Notes under the pieces: model-generated
Databases searched by the model: none
What the model was told of the DNA's origin: nothing
Seen by the model: only the letters and a program-made list of their open reading frames with translations
DNA from: Limnanthes douglasii subsp. nivea
Lineage: Eukaryota > Streptophyta > Magnoliopsida > Brassicales > Limnanthaceae
Direction: 5' to 3'
NCBI GenBank assembly: GCA_036936605.1
Contig: JAUPFV010000004.1
Location: forward strand, 296,526,009-296,590,008
DNA length: 64,000 nt
Position numbers and translations under genes: made by a program
Shown here: positions 44,801-55,510 of the stretch, piece after piece
Position numbering within the stretch: position 1 is the stretch's first letter
Layout of the letters: each line of letters begins with the position of its first letter

Positions 44801-46141
44801 ACAAAAACACATCATTTTGCCAAAAAAACATATTTTTGCCAAAATATAGTGAATTTTTTGCATAAATTCCGCTAACCGGTGGACGGTAAAATACTCAAAT
44901 TTTTGGCAAATTTGGTAAGTAATAGTCTAAACTAAACTATATGAGAAATGAATTATACTTAAAAAATTTAATACTCACAATCAAAAATATCGGTAACTGC
45001 GTATTTGTCAAAAAACGAAGAAATCTTGCATAATTTTCGCGAACAGGAAGGTAAAAAATTAACAAAAAACCTTTCTTTCGCCAAAAAATAACGATTTTTT
45101 TTGCGTAAATTCGGCTAACCGGTTGACGCTAAAATGCTCAAATTTCAGCAGCAACTTCGAATAGCAAACTTGGTCTTTTTTTATAGTTTGTCCCTTAAGT
45201 AATAGTCCTGAACTAAACTATATAGAAAATGAATTATACTTAAAAGATTCATCACATAAACAATCAATTTCTAACTAAAGTATCATACATATACATATAT
45301 ATAGTCATGTAATTAGATAGAACTTAAACAAATTTGCTTTTATATCTGAGAAAGGAAAGCTTACACTGATGCTGTTCTTTTGACATGGAAAGCTCAAGTC
45401 CTGAAACAGCAGAGAAAACTGGGAAAAGACAGCAAAAGACAACACTCAAGTCTTGATTAGAATCCAAATTTTCAAACTTGAATATAATTTTCTATTGAAG
45501 ATTAATAAGAACCTGAAATTGCAGGAGTTAAGACACCATCACCAATGACCATACAAGTTCCAATCAAAGCCAGAAAGAGCAAAACTTTCTGCAAAATCTT
45601 ATACTTCTCAATGACTGATTTCAATCTGGATCCAGAAGAAGCATCAAAGGTCCTAGTTTTGATCGAAAAAACTTCATCTTTTTTCTTATACTCCGACAGC
45701 TCCTCATCCGCCAGCTGGCAGTTGGGTATGGAGCTAACCCTCGCATGTCTGCAGAGCAAAGAGTACAAAGCAAAAGCTCCACCTTCACCATTATCATTAG
45801 CTCTAAGCACAATGAACACATATTTCAAAAGAGGAATCAAAGTGAGTGTCCAAAACACCAAAGACAAAACCCCAAAGATCTCCTCATTAGTCTCCGAGTG
45901 TTGGATGTCTTCTGAAAATGTGTTCTTGTACACATACAAAGGAGATATGCTTAAATCTCCATACACAATCCCCAAGCTTTGGTAAGCCAAAGTTAACACT
46001 GTCCTCCATGACTCTCTCTACAAAAACAAACACCCAAAAATGGAAAATTTTCAAAAAGACTTCAACTTTGGGTTGTGAAATTGAGAATGCCAAGTGGGTT
46101 ACCTTGAGTGGATTGTTGGAGATTGCACCTTCAAGATCCAT
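41876..46141 (-). CDS. KUP: KUP/HAK/KT potassium transporter, 7 exons, 776 aa
   Basis: Membrane K+ transporter. Exons on the minus strand: 46141-46103, 46017-45513, 45418-45365, 43872-43612, 43519-43343, 43256-43002 and 42915-41876. All introns are GT-AG, phases agree, and the total is 2,331 nt, 776 codons plus stop, the usual family length. Family hallmarks in order: [90 protein letters not shown], then [14 protein letters not shown]. The C-terminal soluble domain starts after the last of about 12 hydrophobic segments and ends in [19 protein letters not shown]. Sequence style is that of cluster II (AtKUP2/6/8-like), but the exact orthologue is not claimed. Exon 2 could start at nearby AG sites; the one used gives [13 protein letters not shown]. 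No lesion seen, so likely functional. Confidence 0.95.
43873..45364 (-). other. KUP intron 3 (1,492 nt)
   Basis: Donor CAGT|GTAAGC, acceptor TTATGTTTTCAG|ATGTCGAGG. Much longer than the other introns (about 80-150 nt) and AT-rich; it contains a diverged tandem duplication at 44745-45255. Confidence 0.9.
44745..45255. repeat. Diverged ~260-bp tandem duplication in KUP intron 3
   Basis: Two copies share GAAGAAATCT(A/T)GCATA, TTTTCGC, AGGAAGGT, a GCATAAATTC/GCGTAAATTC...GCTAACCGGT block, and AGTAATAGTC..GAACTAAACTATAT. They start at about 44745 and 45005. Confidence 0.8.
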
Positions 46142-46879
46142 CAATGGCTGTTTTTGTTTTTTTTTTTCAAGAAATCAAAGAGAAAAAAAGTCTATTCATT
46201 TAAGCAAAAGATGTGTCAAAATGTTAAATGTGATGTGAATACTCCTTCACCCTCTCAAGTTTTATACAAGTGACAAAATTTTATTCCTTTTTTATATATA
46301 TATTATAAAAAAACTGAAAAATTCAACTTTTTTTTCTTGCCTAAGGTAGGTGAAAAGAAAACCACATAAAAGGATTGCTCCAATCCAACTTTAAGAGAAC
46401 ATAAAAACAAGTAAATTGTAGTTTAAAGAAGGGCAGTTGTTGGAGATTAGAGGAATAGAATAGAATGATGAAAATGTATTGTGGTGTGAGTAGGTAGAGA
46501 GAGAAACAAAAGATAACAAGAGAGAGAGAGAAGAGAAGGATTATAATGGGAGGTCTTGGTTTCTCTTTAGTAGCAATCTCTTTTTGTTTTTGATTTTAGG
46601 TTCTTAATTTGGTCCTAGAATATTGTAGAAGTTGTTGTCATTTTCTCTAGTGTTTAGTATAAAGACTAATCTTGGTTTGGTTTTGGTTTTACTTTAAATT
46701 TAGTGATATGTGTAGTTGGACATGCACTTGCACTGTTTTTTTTGTAATGAGGGGACCTCTTGAGACTGAATTCTTGAAGAATTTTGTTGTTGCTGATTAT
46801 TCAATATTTTTTGTAAGTGTTTTCACTTAAGAATACAAGACTTTTCCATTGTTTTATCATCATGTTTTACAAGTGATAG
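46142..46879 (-). promoter_or_regulatory. KUP upstream region and probable 5' leader
   Basis: Minus-strand sequence before the ATG has a TATAATATATATATAAAA stretch (about 46290-46310) and, further up, a CT-rich tract (46494-46545, GAGAGAGA on the plus strand) typical of plant leaders. Whether the tract is leader, with a 5'-UTR intron, or promoter cannot be decided here. No other gene seen. Confidence 0.4.
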
Positions 46880-46976
46880 TTTTTAATTTCAACATTTTGA
46901 AACAAATCCCATTAGCTCATCCCCATGACAATTTTCAATCTCAACATTTTAAAACAAATCCCATTAGGTCATCCCC
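46880..46976. repeat. 45-bp duplication
   Basis: Two copies, at 46880-46924 and 46932-46976, sharing TCAACATTTT.AAACAAATCC, CATTAG.TCATCCCC; seven bases apart. Confidence 0.85.
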
Positions 46977-47609
46977 TCTATTACTATAATAAGCATAAAT
47001 GCCAGGATTTGGGGAGCTAAAATATATTTATTTTGAGATATGTAATGTTTAATAAATTGAATTTTTATATTTCAAATTATATAGTTTAATAATTATTTTT
47101 ATTGGATAGCAAACTCGAATATTTGTTTTAGTAAAAAGTGTAATAAATGTCGCAAATCATTTATTTCTGTGTTTGTTTGGTGCGTCAGTTTTTTCGAGTT
47201 TTTTCGCGGTTGATATTTTTTTAATTCAGTTTATTAGGTCGGCTACCGATAGAAGTTTGTTTTAATACACACTCTAAGCAATTTTATGAAGAAGAATGAA
47301 TTAGTTTGTATGGATTTTTTTGTTAGAGTTTTTTTAAGACACATACTCTTTCAAAACCAACGGTGGTGCGATGCACACTTAGCTTAAGTGTTTCATAGCA
47401 TTTACTATTTTGGCTACTCCATATTTAATTAAAGACTACATTGTGTGAGGTTAGTTGTGAAGTGTTTATTCTTTCAACATATCATGTATGTCCAACCATT
47501 GAGTTGTTATTGTTCTTGTGTGGATGTCTTCCATCAATGTAATTCTGCATATTTCTTCACAATTTCTCTTTGAACATTACGTTTGTCATTTCTTGGTAGG
47601 TTGATCCCG
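46977..47609. other. AT-rich spacer, no gene recognised
   Basis: Short frames only. It leads into the 3' end of the minus-strand gypsy remnant. Confidence 0.5.
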
Positions 47610-48500
47610 TCTTTTTTAAGCCTGAATGGCATAATCATGTAGCAGTACAACCTTTCAATGGAAGTGATAAAATATTTTCTTGATCTTTTGGTTCCATCTT
47701 GATTTGGTTATACCCAGAGCATGCATCCATGGAATATAACATTTTGTATCATGTGGCAGCGTCGACGATTCGATCTATTTGGGGTAAGGGGGAATAGTTC
47801 TTTGAGACATGCTTGGTTAGTCTACCTTTTTTGGTTGTGGGGCTTAGCGGCCCTTCCTCTATTTTACCAGCTTTACTTTCGAATTTATCATAATTCAATG
47901 GTAATGAATGATTTGGGAATACCTGTCACAAATGTGTTATCCCATATAAATACATCATAGTTATCGTGCAATATGCAGATTAGGTATGCTTCCACATCTT
48001 CGCTCGAATTCGTCATGATGCTTCTTACGAGGTTGAGCCTTTCTTCTAGGCATACTTCCTCTAACTTCTCCATTGTACCAAATTTTAATTGTTTCTCTCG
48101 AGGGTAATCTACGAAGACGGGAATTCGATCGTTAGATGGATGATAAATTCTTGATTGGGCATAAGTTTGTAGTGGTGGTTCTTTGGCCAAGTTATGCGGG
48201 TCTTCTGTCTGTTTTTCATGCATTACCCTGAGTTACCCCTTTATGACCCCAACTTCATCTCCCAACACGTATTTCATCCGTTGATGGTAAGGTGAGGGTG
48301 TTACCTTGAAGTCAAACAATGATATCACCCAATATGAGATTGTAATGGGGTGTTAAATCAAGCACTATAAATTCTACCATATCAGTCTCCTCGTGTTGTG
48401 TTACGGAAGATCATATGGTGGTATGGTAGCACAACCGTTGACAAGATTATGGCCCTGATATTGTCATCTCCATTTTCTCTAATAGTTTAGGGTATATGAT
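47610..48500 (-). pseudogene. Tat-type gypsy protease/polymerase remnant
   Basis: Minus-strand pieces in element order. VEFIVLDLTPHYNLILGDII (protease end, near 48380). MEKLEEVCLEERLNLVRS and DNYDVFIWDNTFVTGIPKSF (48075-47888), collinear with Gypsy-1 VEEVETHCLEE...HVFAWCNADVTGVPSEV. Then MDACSGYNQIKMEPKDQENI near 47720, matching the reverse transcriptase FMDAFSGYNQI motif. A segment between the last two blocks, with the KKNGKWR region, is deleted or too decayed. Frame breaks throughout. Confidence 0.75.
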
Positions 48501-49269
48501 TGTGCTCATTCACGGAAACGTAACCAAAATGGTGAGGAAAAAACTCACCTAACAAGTTGAGTTTTAGATATGAAGTGTAAACGAGATAAAAAAAACATTA
48601 TATAAAATTGATAAACTTTATGAATAATACTTGTATTTATTTTGGAATGGGATCACAATTACAAGAACTCTTGTTTTCACTATTCGTTTTCTCTCTAACT
48701 TTCACCACACTTATGAAATAACTCCATGGATCTTTATATAGTGATCTTGATATGAAAAAACCCTAGATTGATCCCTTCCTATTAGTGCAGTCTTTTCTAG
48801 CCTTTAAGATGTTTTATCGGATCAAAGTACATCTTTGTGGTGGCAATGTTTTACGTTGTCGGGTGTTTTATCCATGCGATGCTAGACACATTTACGTATA
48901 TTTTCAGACACGATTTTTGTATACTTCAGCGAAGCTTCGAAGATGGGAGACTTACTGAGAATTGTAATGGAGGCTAAATTCTAGTAGGCTAATGACTGTA
49001 TGAGTGGAGAATGCATGCCCCTAGCAGACTTAGTGTGTCTAGGGATCAGTTGAGGTATGATCAAGTTGGTCTTGTGGCGCCAGTCGCCCAAGGCTGGTTG
49101 ACCATGTTAGTCGCTTGAGTTTAGGCTCGCTCAAGGCCCAACGACCATGTCGGTCGCTTGAAGCTGGGAGTTTTAGACTTTAACATGCTTTTCGGCCAAG
49201 TCTCTTCTAGTTGTATGACGTTGCACGGCCAACTAACTTGATATTTCATTTGACTGGTTTATCTTAGAC
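48501..49269. other. No gene recognised; possible LTR debris
   Basis: GC content rises after 48900, with repeated CTTGGTCG/GGTCGCTTGAG and CCCAACGACC-like words. No boundary or coding signal. It may be LTR sequence of the nearby minus-strand gypsy remnant, but this is a guess. Confidence 0.3.
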
Positions 49270-49455
49270 TTATTCGTGAGGAAATTTTGGCTAGAACTCG
49301 AAGTAAGTTTGGTCATAGGTTGAGGCAATGTTGGTCAGGTCTCGAGGTAAGATTTTCCAAAGCTTTGAGATAAGATTAACCAGAACTCGAGGCAAGCTTG
49401 GCCAGATCATTAAGGAAAATTTGGTCATAACTCAAGGCAAGCTTGGCCAGACTAT
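49270..49455 (+). repeat. Degenerate minisatellite
   Basis: Recurring AACTCGAGGCAAGCTTGGCC-like units about 30-40 bp apart (AACTCGAAGTAAGTTTGG, TCTCGAGGTAAGATT, AACTCGAGGCAAGCTTGGCCAG, AACTCAAGGCAAGCTTGGCCAG). Confidence 0.75.
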
Positions 49456-51617
49456 CAAGTCACGTTATGATGTGTAGCCTAGTTGATACGTTTGTTTGTC
49501 TTTGCAGCCAAACATCTGTTGCTGCTACGAAGCCCACCTATGGTCAATCAGAAACTTGGACATGATGCTATGTCGGGTCTGCGTTTGGCCACTCGGCCAA
49601 GTCAGAGTCATTCTTGTATAAATGAATCGTACAATGCTCAAGTTTTAGAACTTTACTTGGCTTTATCTGTGCCCCACTTATATAATTATTTCATGTCGTA
49701 TTAATCTAAAAATAAACTCAAATTCAAAAATAAAATTCAAAACATGTAAATTTCTAGTCCATCACTTGCATATACTATAACTCCAAGTGGTATCTAGAGA
49801 AAAAATCTTTGGTCGAAAACAATGAACATAAAACTACAAACAAAATAGTATGTAATCATAAACATAAAATTGTATTGATGTTAATCTATCCAAAACTTAC
49901 TCACTATAGCACAATGTTCGATACCAATTTCATCCTCAAATATTTTGATGAACAAACATATAAATTTCCTTTGCTACATTTTTTTAACATAAAATAAGAT
50001 GATAAAGAAAGTTGTTATTAGATGACATATAATATTACAACAACATCTATTGCAATCTTTTTGTTTTAATATTTATCACTTTATAAGTGATATTGTTTAA
50101 CCTTATTTTCTTTCTCTTCGGGAACACCTCATCCTACAACAGTAACCACCATATCATAATCATCTCTAACTTGGGAACTATTGTTTTACATAATAACAAT
50201 ATTTGAAGCTTTAGCCTTTTCGACCCATATATTTGACTATATTCATAATTTGTGAGACAATTCGTGAATCTACTAACTTTCAACACAAGATTATTAGCAA
50301 CGATTGTTTTTCAAAGTACTCGCCATAAAACATTTTTTTGGACATATTTATGTTTTTTCAAAAACTTATAACATATTTTTACTCATCGTATATTCCTCTT
50401 CCTTATTCTTAATCATAAGTTTATATATTTAACCTTCCAAATTTACCTATAAACTCATAACTTTGCAACTGTTTATTCTTAACATTTGCAAGCCTATACT
50501 TTTCCTTAACAACGCTCTATAGCTACTAATTTTCTTTTTCTAAAGATTAAATATCATCTCTCAAATTAATTCATCTTAGTTTACAATATCAAAATTTAAT
50601 TACTCACATATCGAAGGTAGATTTGGTAGTAGAAAATTGTGACTCAGACAACTTCACCGTAGACTTAATTCTTCATCAGTATGGTCATTGATAAGGGCAT
50701 GAGAGATCAATCCCTGCAACTAATTAGATAGGAATGTGACCATAAGTAAGAGCGTATGACATATAAAAATAAAATAAGTGCATCGCCTCTTTTCTAACAA
50801 ACGAAAAGAAGTAAATTATTATTAGATGTTTTGACATGACCAAGACCCTCATTCTCAGTTCTATCCTCTAGCATTAAGTCTAACCTTGGTACTTAACTTC
50901 ATTAGGCTACACATACCATTCAATGGTACGTTGTTTACAATTTCATCAAAATCTTGCAACCTAACATGTTTAGCATCATCATATCTACCTTTCATCTCAT
51001 CTATCAAATTTCTAAAATTACTCGAGACATGGATTCGAGGATAAAAAATATAATCTTTTGCATGTTTAAAAGAACGAGAGTCGTCTTAACTTTTTTTTCA
51101 AAATAAAGTTAAAATACATCATATTTGCATCCGAAATAATTTCCTTAAGAAGTAAAATTGGTGGACGGTCTCTCTTATTTTTGTCTTAAAATGGGGATAC
51201 AAGTTTGTCTTTCATCATATCACTAATCATCTGAAAATAAAATACTATATCAAGTGAGACATCTCTAACTTAACCTTTAATATTAATTCACACTTCAACT
51301 TATTATATTTTAAAGTTCACAAACTCTGAACCAACCAAATTTTTAATTTTCTTAATAACATTTTCTAAGCTTAACAAACCACTACTTCCCAATAAAAAGA
51401 TCACTTGTTAAATAAAATTAAGAGATTAATACACAAAAACTAAAATCAACAAGTGAAATATAAATATACGTATCAGCATATTATGACTAGTTATAATAAA
51501 TTCTTATAAATAAATACATCATTGGGATCCATACTTATATCCATCCATAGATCCCAACAAACAAAATAAATTATTTCATTCATGACAAACAAAAATAGTT
51601 ATTTCATAAAGAATATG
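49456..51617. other. AT-rich spacer, no confident gene
   Basis: A TGGTATCTAGAG at 49789-49800, after a CTCCA-type end, may be a mutated copia primer site. The 62-codon frame after it is too short to assign. Nothing else recognised. Confidence 0.35.
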
Positions 51618-52230
51618 CTAAGGAAAAGTCTGAAGGTCGAAACTATTACTTTTAACCGGAAGACCAGTGATAGCATGGACGTCGTCCAACGTTACTGTCA
51701 TCTCACCTAATGAGAAGTGGAAGTTGTTGGTCTTCGAATAGCACCTCTTGATAAACGCATCAACCAAATGCACTTTGGTAGTCCAACGCTCCAAGAAATC
51801 AATGAGGGGAGAAAACCAAGACATCATAACCTGCTCTCTCACCTTGTCTTGCCCGGTAAGATCCCGTGCATGATGGGTACCGTACATCGGGTAGCACTGC
51901 GTGGGTCGACGAACCTACACAATATTTAAGTAAGTTAAACAATATATAAAATAGCATTCACTACACGTTAAACAAATCCTAACTTACCTCTCCCTTAAAT
52001 ACGTTATATGTCTTGCAAAGTCTGTAGTCCGGATAAATATCCGGCACGTGGGGATTCACTCTCCGGAATTGCTGATCCAGAGTCCCACGCATAAGGAAAA
52101 CTACAGGCGCGAGAGTGTCGGTGCGAAGCCAATACCTGATTGACCGTGAAGTAGGCTCACGCTACTCGGTATCTGTGTCATCGGAGTCTGATCCTAACTA
52201 ACGAACATGAGTACGCTGTCTAAGAGGCAT
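51618..52230 (-). pseudogene. Plant mobile domain (MAIN-like) pseudogene, two exons
   Basis: Exon 1 (52230-51988) starts MPLRQRTHVR, then a TAG, SDSDDTDTE and a second TAG. Its end (YRLCKTYNVFKGE) meets a GTAAGT donor, and exon 2 (51914-51618) follows a GTGTAG acceptor in frame. Exon 2 contains WFSPLIDFLERWTTKVHLVD, then FHFSLGEMTVTLDDVHAITG and LPV. This is the core of the plant mobile domain (PF10536; W...L..F.ERW....TF.LPFGE.TITL.D...L.GLPV). It ends after about 98 codons of exon 2, well short of the usual domain. Two in-frame stops plus truncation mean it is probably dead, despite intact splice sites. Confidence 0.75.
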
Positions 52231-52389
52231 GCTGAAAATGAAAACAACACATTGTTATATACCAAAACAAACAAAAAACAAATTACCAAACACAGTTTTA
52301 TATATTTAGATGGAAGACATAAACTTGAGCAATGAATATGCAAGTCAATTGGGGTCTAACATGCTTAATTAATTTAAACAGACTACATT

Positions 52390-52560
52390 TCAAACACAAT
52401 GTGCCCAATTTTGGTGAAATTGCGGACATGTCGTTCGCAATTTCGGGAAAAAAATTGAGCAAATTTGCGAACACATTGTGCCTAGTTTGGCAAATCGCGA
52501 AAAAATGTATTCAAGATCTGCCCAAAACTGGGCACACTGTGTTCACAAATTTGCTCGACA
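52390..52560. repeat. Short direct and inverted repeat cluster (hairpin-forming)
   Basis: The arm at 52455-52490 and the arm at 52521-52558 are inverted copies with few mismatches (both contain the AAATTTG core and the ACACATTGTGCC / GGGCACACTGTGTT core). A third, direct copy of the ACACAATGTGCCCAATTTTG part lies at about 52395-52416. Confidence 0.75.
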
Positions 52561-52732
52561 CAGAAACCCCAAACCTGCAAAACCCACGAACCCTAATCTT
52601 TCAAAACTAAACCAAAAATCACTAAAAACATACCAAAACGTCGACAATGACTTAACTAACATATACCTACAAGTAACTTTCAAAAAAACAACAACAATGA
52701 TATGAAAATTTGAGTTTTGGGGCAAACATTAT

Positions 52733-53108
52733 TGATGAGTCCGGATTTTCTCACAACTCACTGTAGAAATCGGACATGGGCATTTCAGACAAAAACCACC
52801 CACAGAACCATCCGAACAGGACTAAAGTATTAAAAACTAATCACTTTATGACTAAACTAATTACCAACCTGCTTAATAAACTAATGGGCCTTTGAATTCA
52901 ACCCGGTTTCATGAGTTTGACCCGAAAACCGATGAGGCCCATAAGTAAGGGTATAAATACCCAACCACTTTCATTAATGAGGGTAATGAACATTTAATAC
53001 AACCAGGCAGCTCAAATCTCTCACTACAAACTACCCAAATATTAAATACCCTTGTAACATCACAAAACTCCTGACAAAATTACCCTGAGACAGAAATTAT
53101 CCTCACCA
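52733..53108 (+). mobile_element. Solo LTR of the Gypsy-1-related family with perfect TSD
   Basis: 376 bp, TGATGAGTCCGG...CCTCACCA. Flanked by ATTAT at 52728-52732 and ATTAT at 53109-53113. Shares ACTCACTGTAGAAA.CGGACA, CCATCCGAACAGGACTAA, GGGTATAAATACC and AATACAACCAGGCAGCT with the solo LTR at 7.4-7.8 kb. No internal sequence, so it arose by LTR-LTR recombination. Confidence 0.92.
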
Positions 53109-53548
53109 ATTATAACTCTAAATATCATTAAAAATATCTAACTAAATTGCAAAATAATTACACCAATAAGTGTAGAATTCATACCTTAACATGTTTCCAA
53201 GTTTGGATTCAAAAAATCTTGCGTTTTTGGTTCGACAATTTTGAAAGATTTTAGGTTAAAAAAATAAAATAAAGAAAGTTTTGGTTGGAATAGATTTTTT
53301 ATATCAAGAATATTTCGATAAATTGTGAGATCTTATAATAACAAAAAAAATCTCATTATAATTGGATTTAATTATAGCCGAAATCAACTTCTAATATAAC
53401 CTTGTCCAAACATAAATGTATTATTTATATTTGAAATTAATGGATTGTTACAATTAGTCAAATTGATAGCTCGCCCGAATAATTTTGAAGTCGAAACTCT
53501 TATCCAATTATCATCAATAAGAGAGAAATATCGTGGATATAAAACAAA

Positions 53549-53991
53549 GGGTATGGCTATATATACCCAAAACGAGTTTAAGAAATACCTAATTCTCTAC
53601 CTAATTCTATCCTAAACACAAAATTCAACCCTAAAAACTAAAATTCATACCTAAATCTAACAAAATTAAGTAACAAAATGAATTTGAGGACTTACGTAGG
53701 AGGCGGCGGAGGGTTTTTGTTCTTGACCATAATGAAGGAGGAGGAGGAAGAGTGGTGGTGGTGGTGGTGGTTCGCCGGAAAAAAAGAGAGATAAGTGAGG
53801 TGAAATTCTAGAGAGAAGTGAGAGGTATGAGTGAAGTGAGAGAAAGTGGAGTGGATGAAGTTAGTAAAAAAAATGGCTTATATACCTACAAAAGGGCATT
53901 TTTGGAAAAAATTGGGTATACTTAGATCACCTTTGGATATACTCAAAATTGGGTATACTTAAACTCGTTTTGGGTATATATAGCCATACCC
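53549..53991. mobile_element. Non-autonomous Mutator-like element (443 bp)
   Basis: Terminal inverted repeats of at least 34 bp, starting GGGTATGGCTATATATACCC and continuing AAAACGAGTTTAAG, perfect by eye at both ends. Flanked by the 9-bp duplication TAAAACAAA (53540-53548 and 53992-54000), the mark of the Mutator superfamily. Carries no transposase. The interior holds a gene-like start on the minus strand. Confidence 0.93.
53696..53730 (-). other. First-exon-like segment inside the Mutator-like element
   Basis: The minus strand reads a CT-rich leader, ATG (53730) then MVKNKNPPPPP, and after 35 nt a canonical GTAAGT donor. This looks like the promoter-proximal end of a host gene captured by the element. 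The source gene was not identified, and chance is possible given the short length. Confidence 0.35.
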
Positions 53992-54472
53992 TAAAACAAA
54001 ATGTAAATTATTTAGTTTATAAAGTTTTCCGCTAAACGTAATTTGAGTATACGATTATTTTCTATAAAGAAAAAAAGTAAAAACATATTTTAAAGAAAAA
54101 AATTGATAAGGTGGTCCCGCATAATAATTAAATGGTAGAATGGTCCTGCAATTTAATAGTTATGTGAAAAACTCAAACACGAAACAAAAATATTTCAGGA
54201 GAAAAAAGAAAAGAAAGCGATTTATCATACGTAAAGGAAGTCAAGATGGATACTTACAAAATGTGTACTATTTACTTCCTAACTTTACATGCATATAATC
54301 CAATAACAATCATGGAATCAAAATACAATTATTTCAAATTATTGTAAGACTAATGTCGAATTTTATATTATATTCTTTTTCTTGGTTATGACGGAAAAAA
54401 TGGGAAGGTTTATTTTATGAAATTTAAGATAAATGACATTTATGCTAATTAGTTTTTACTTGAACAACGGTA

Positions 54473-54536
54473 ATTGTTTTAAACGATATGCAATTTACAT
54501 GGTTATTGTTTTAAACGATATGCAATTTACATGGTT
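54473..54536. repeat. 32-bp tandem duplication
   Basis: Two adjacent identical units beginning ATTGTTTTAAACGATATGCA (54473-54504 and 54505-54536). Confidence 0.95.
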
Positions 54537-54992
54537 GAAGGGTCGTGATAAAAAATAAATTCGTTTTTCAATAGATTCGTTTTTCAATATATGAAAAAAA
54601 ATATAAAAAATAATAACATTAAAAATTTACTATAAATGTGATACTAATACTTTGATTCGGAATACGATCGTTTTGGTAAGATGGTGTTATTAAAATTTTA
54701 AATTTTTTATTGTCGATATGGTATAAAAAATTGAAATAAACTAAGCAAAGAAAATGTTAAAAAATTTGACCGGACGACGTTCCACGGTAAAAACGAATTG
54801 ATGAAACAGGCATCAGATTTTAAGATATTTGATTTCGAAATATGATACGGTCAAATGTTATTGGTCGTGCATAAAATGATTTTGGTCATCTGATCAGAAC
54901 CACACCAACGTAATACGTAATCAGACAAAAAAAGATCAAACACAACAAGATTTGACTAATAGAGCAAGTCTTACATAATCGCGCATATATGC

Positions 54993-55048
54993 GCGAACAT
55001 AGGCCTTAACACCTGAGTGTGCGAACATAGATCTTAACACCTGAGTGA
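54993..55048. repeat. 28-bp tandem duplication
   Basis: GCGAACATAGxxCTTAACAC + CTGAGTGx occurs twice in a row (54993-55020 and 55021-55048), next to the palindrome GCGCATATATGCGC at 54981-54994. Confidence 0.9.
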
Positions 55049-55289
55049 ATGTATTTTTGCAACCAAGCGTAATGAGACATGACCAATTTGGACAAATCAC
55101 ATTAGGCCGCACGTACGTGCAAAATGCGGTGATATATCGGGTCATCTTCTTTAACGTTTAAAGAGACGCATTTATGTGGTTGTACTAAATGCTTCGAGAA
55201 TGAGTTCACATATTTTTCAAGTTACGTAAGTTATTTATAGTTTAGTCTTCTTTTAACAAAGAAATAAATGAAGATAGGCGTTGACTGAA

Positions 55290-55510
55290 TGTGGACACTA
55301 ATGAAAATGCGGGTGAGACTATGAGAGAGTTCATATCGAGGTATGTCAACGTTAACACCAAAACAATTGACTTTCGTAATCTCTTAAAGTTATCCGCGGT
55401 TTGTCAAACACTACTTCTGAAGCCTCCTTTCTACCAATAAGTCAGGAAGGTAGAGTATCTACCATGACCGAATTACTAGCCGAAACTCAGAAATATATAA
55501 AGTTATTGTG
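55290..55510 (+). pseudogene. Gypsy gag remnant
   Basis: Plus-strand pieces ENAGETMREFISRYVN and, after a frame change, ISQEGRVSTMTELLAETQKY. In plant gypsy Gag these are the E(S)L..Y..RF and (P)....M.ELL..AQKYI motifs at the end of the capsid region. Nothing before it is recognisable. Confidence 0.6.

Noticed and set aside
45545..46238. Plus-strand frames of 146 and 106 codons over KUP exons 1-2
   Set aside because: Antisense shadows of KUP coding sequence.
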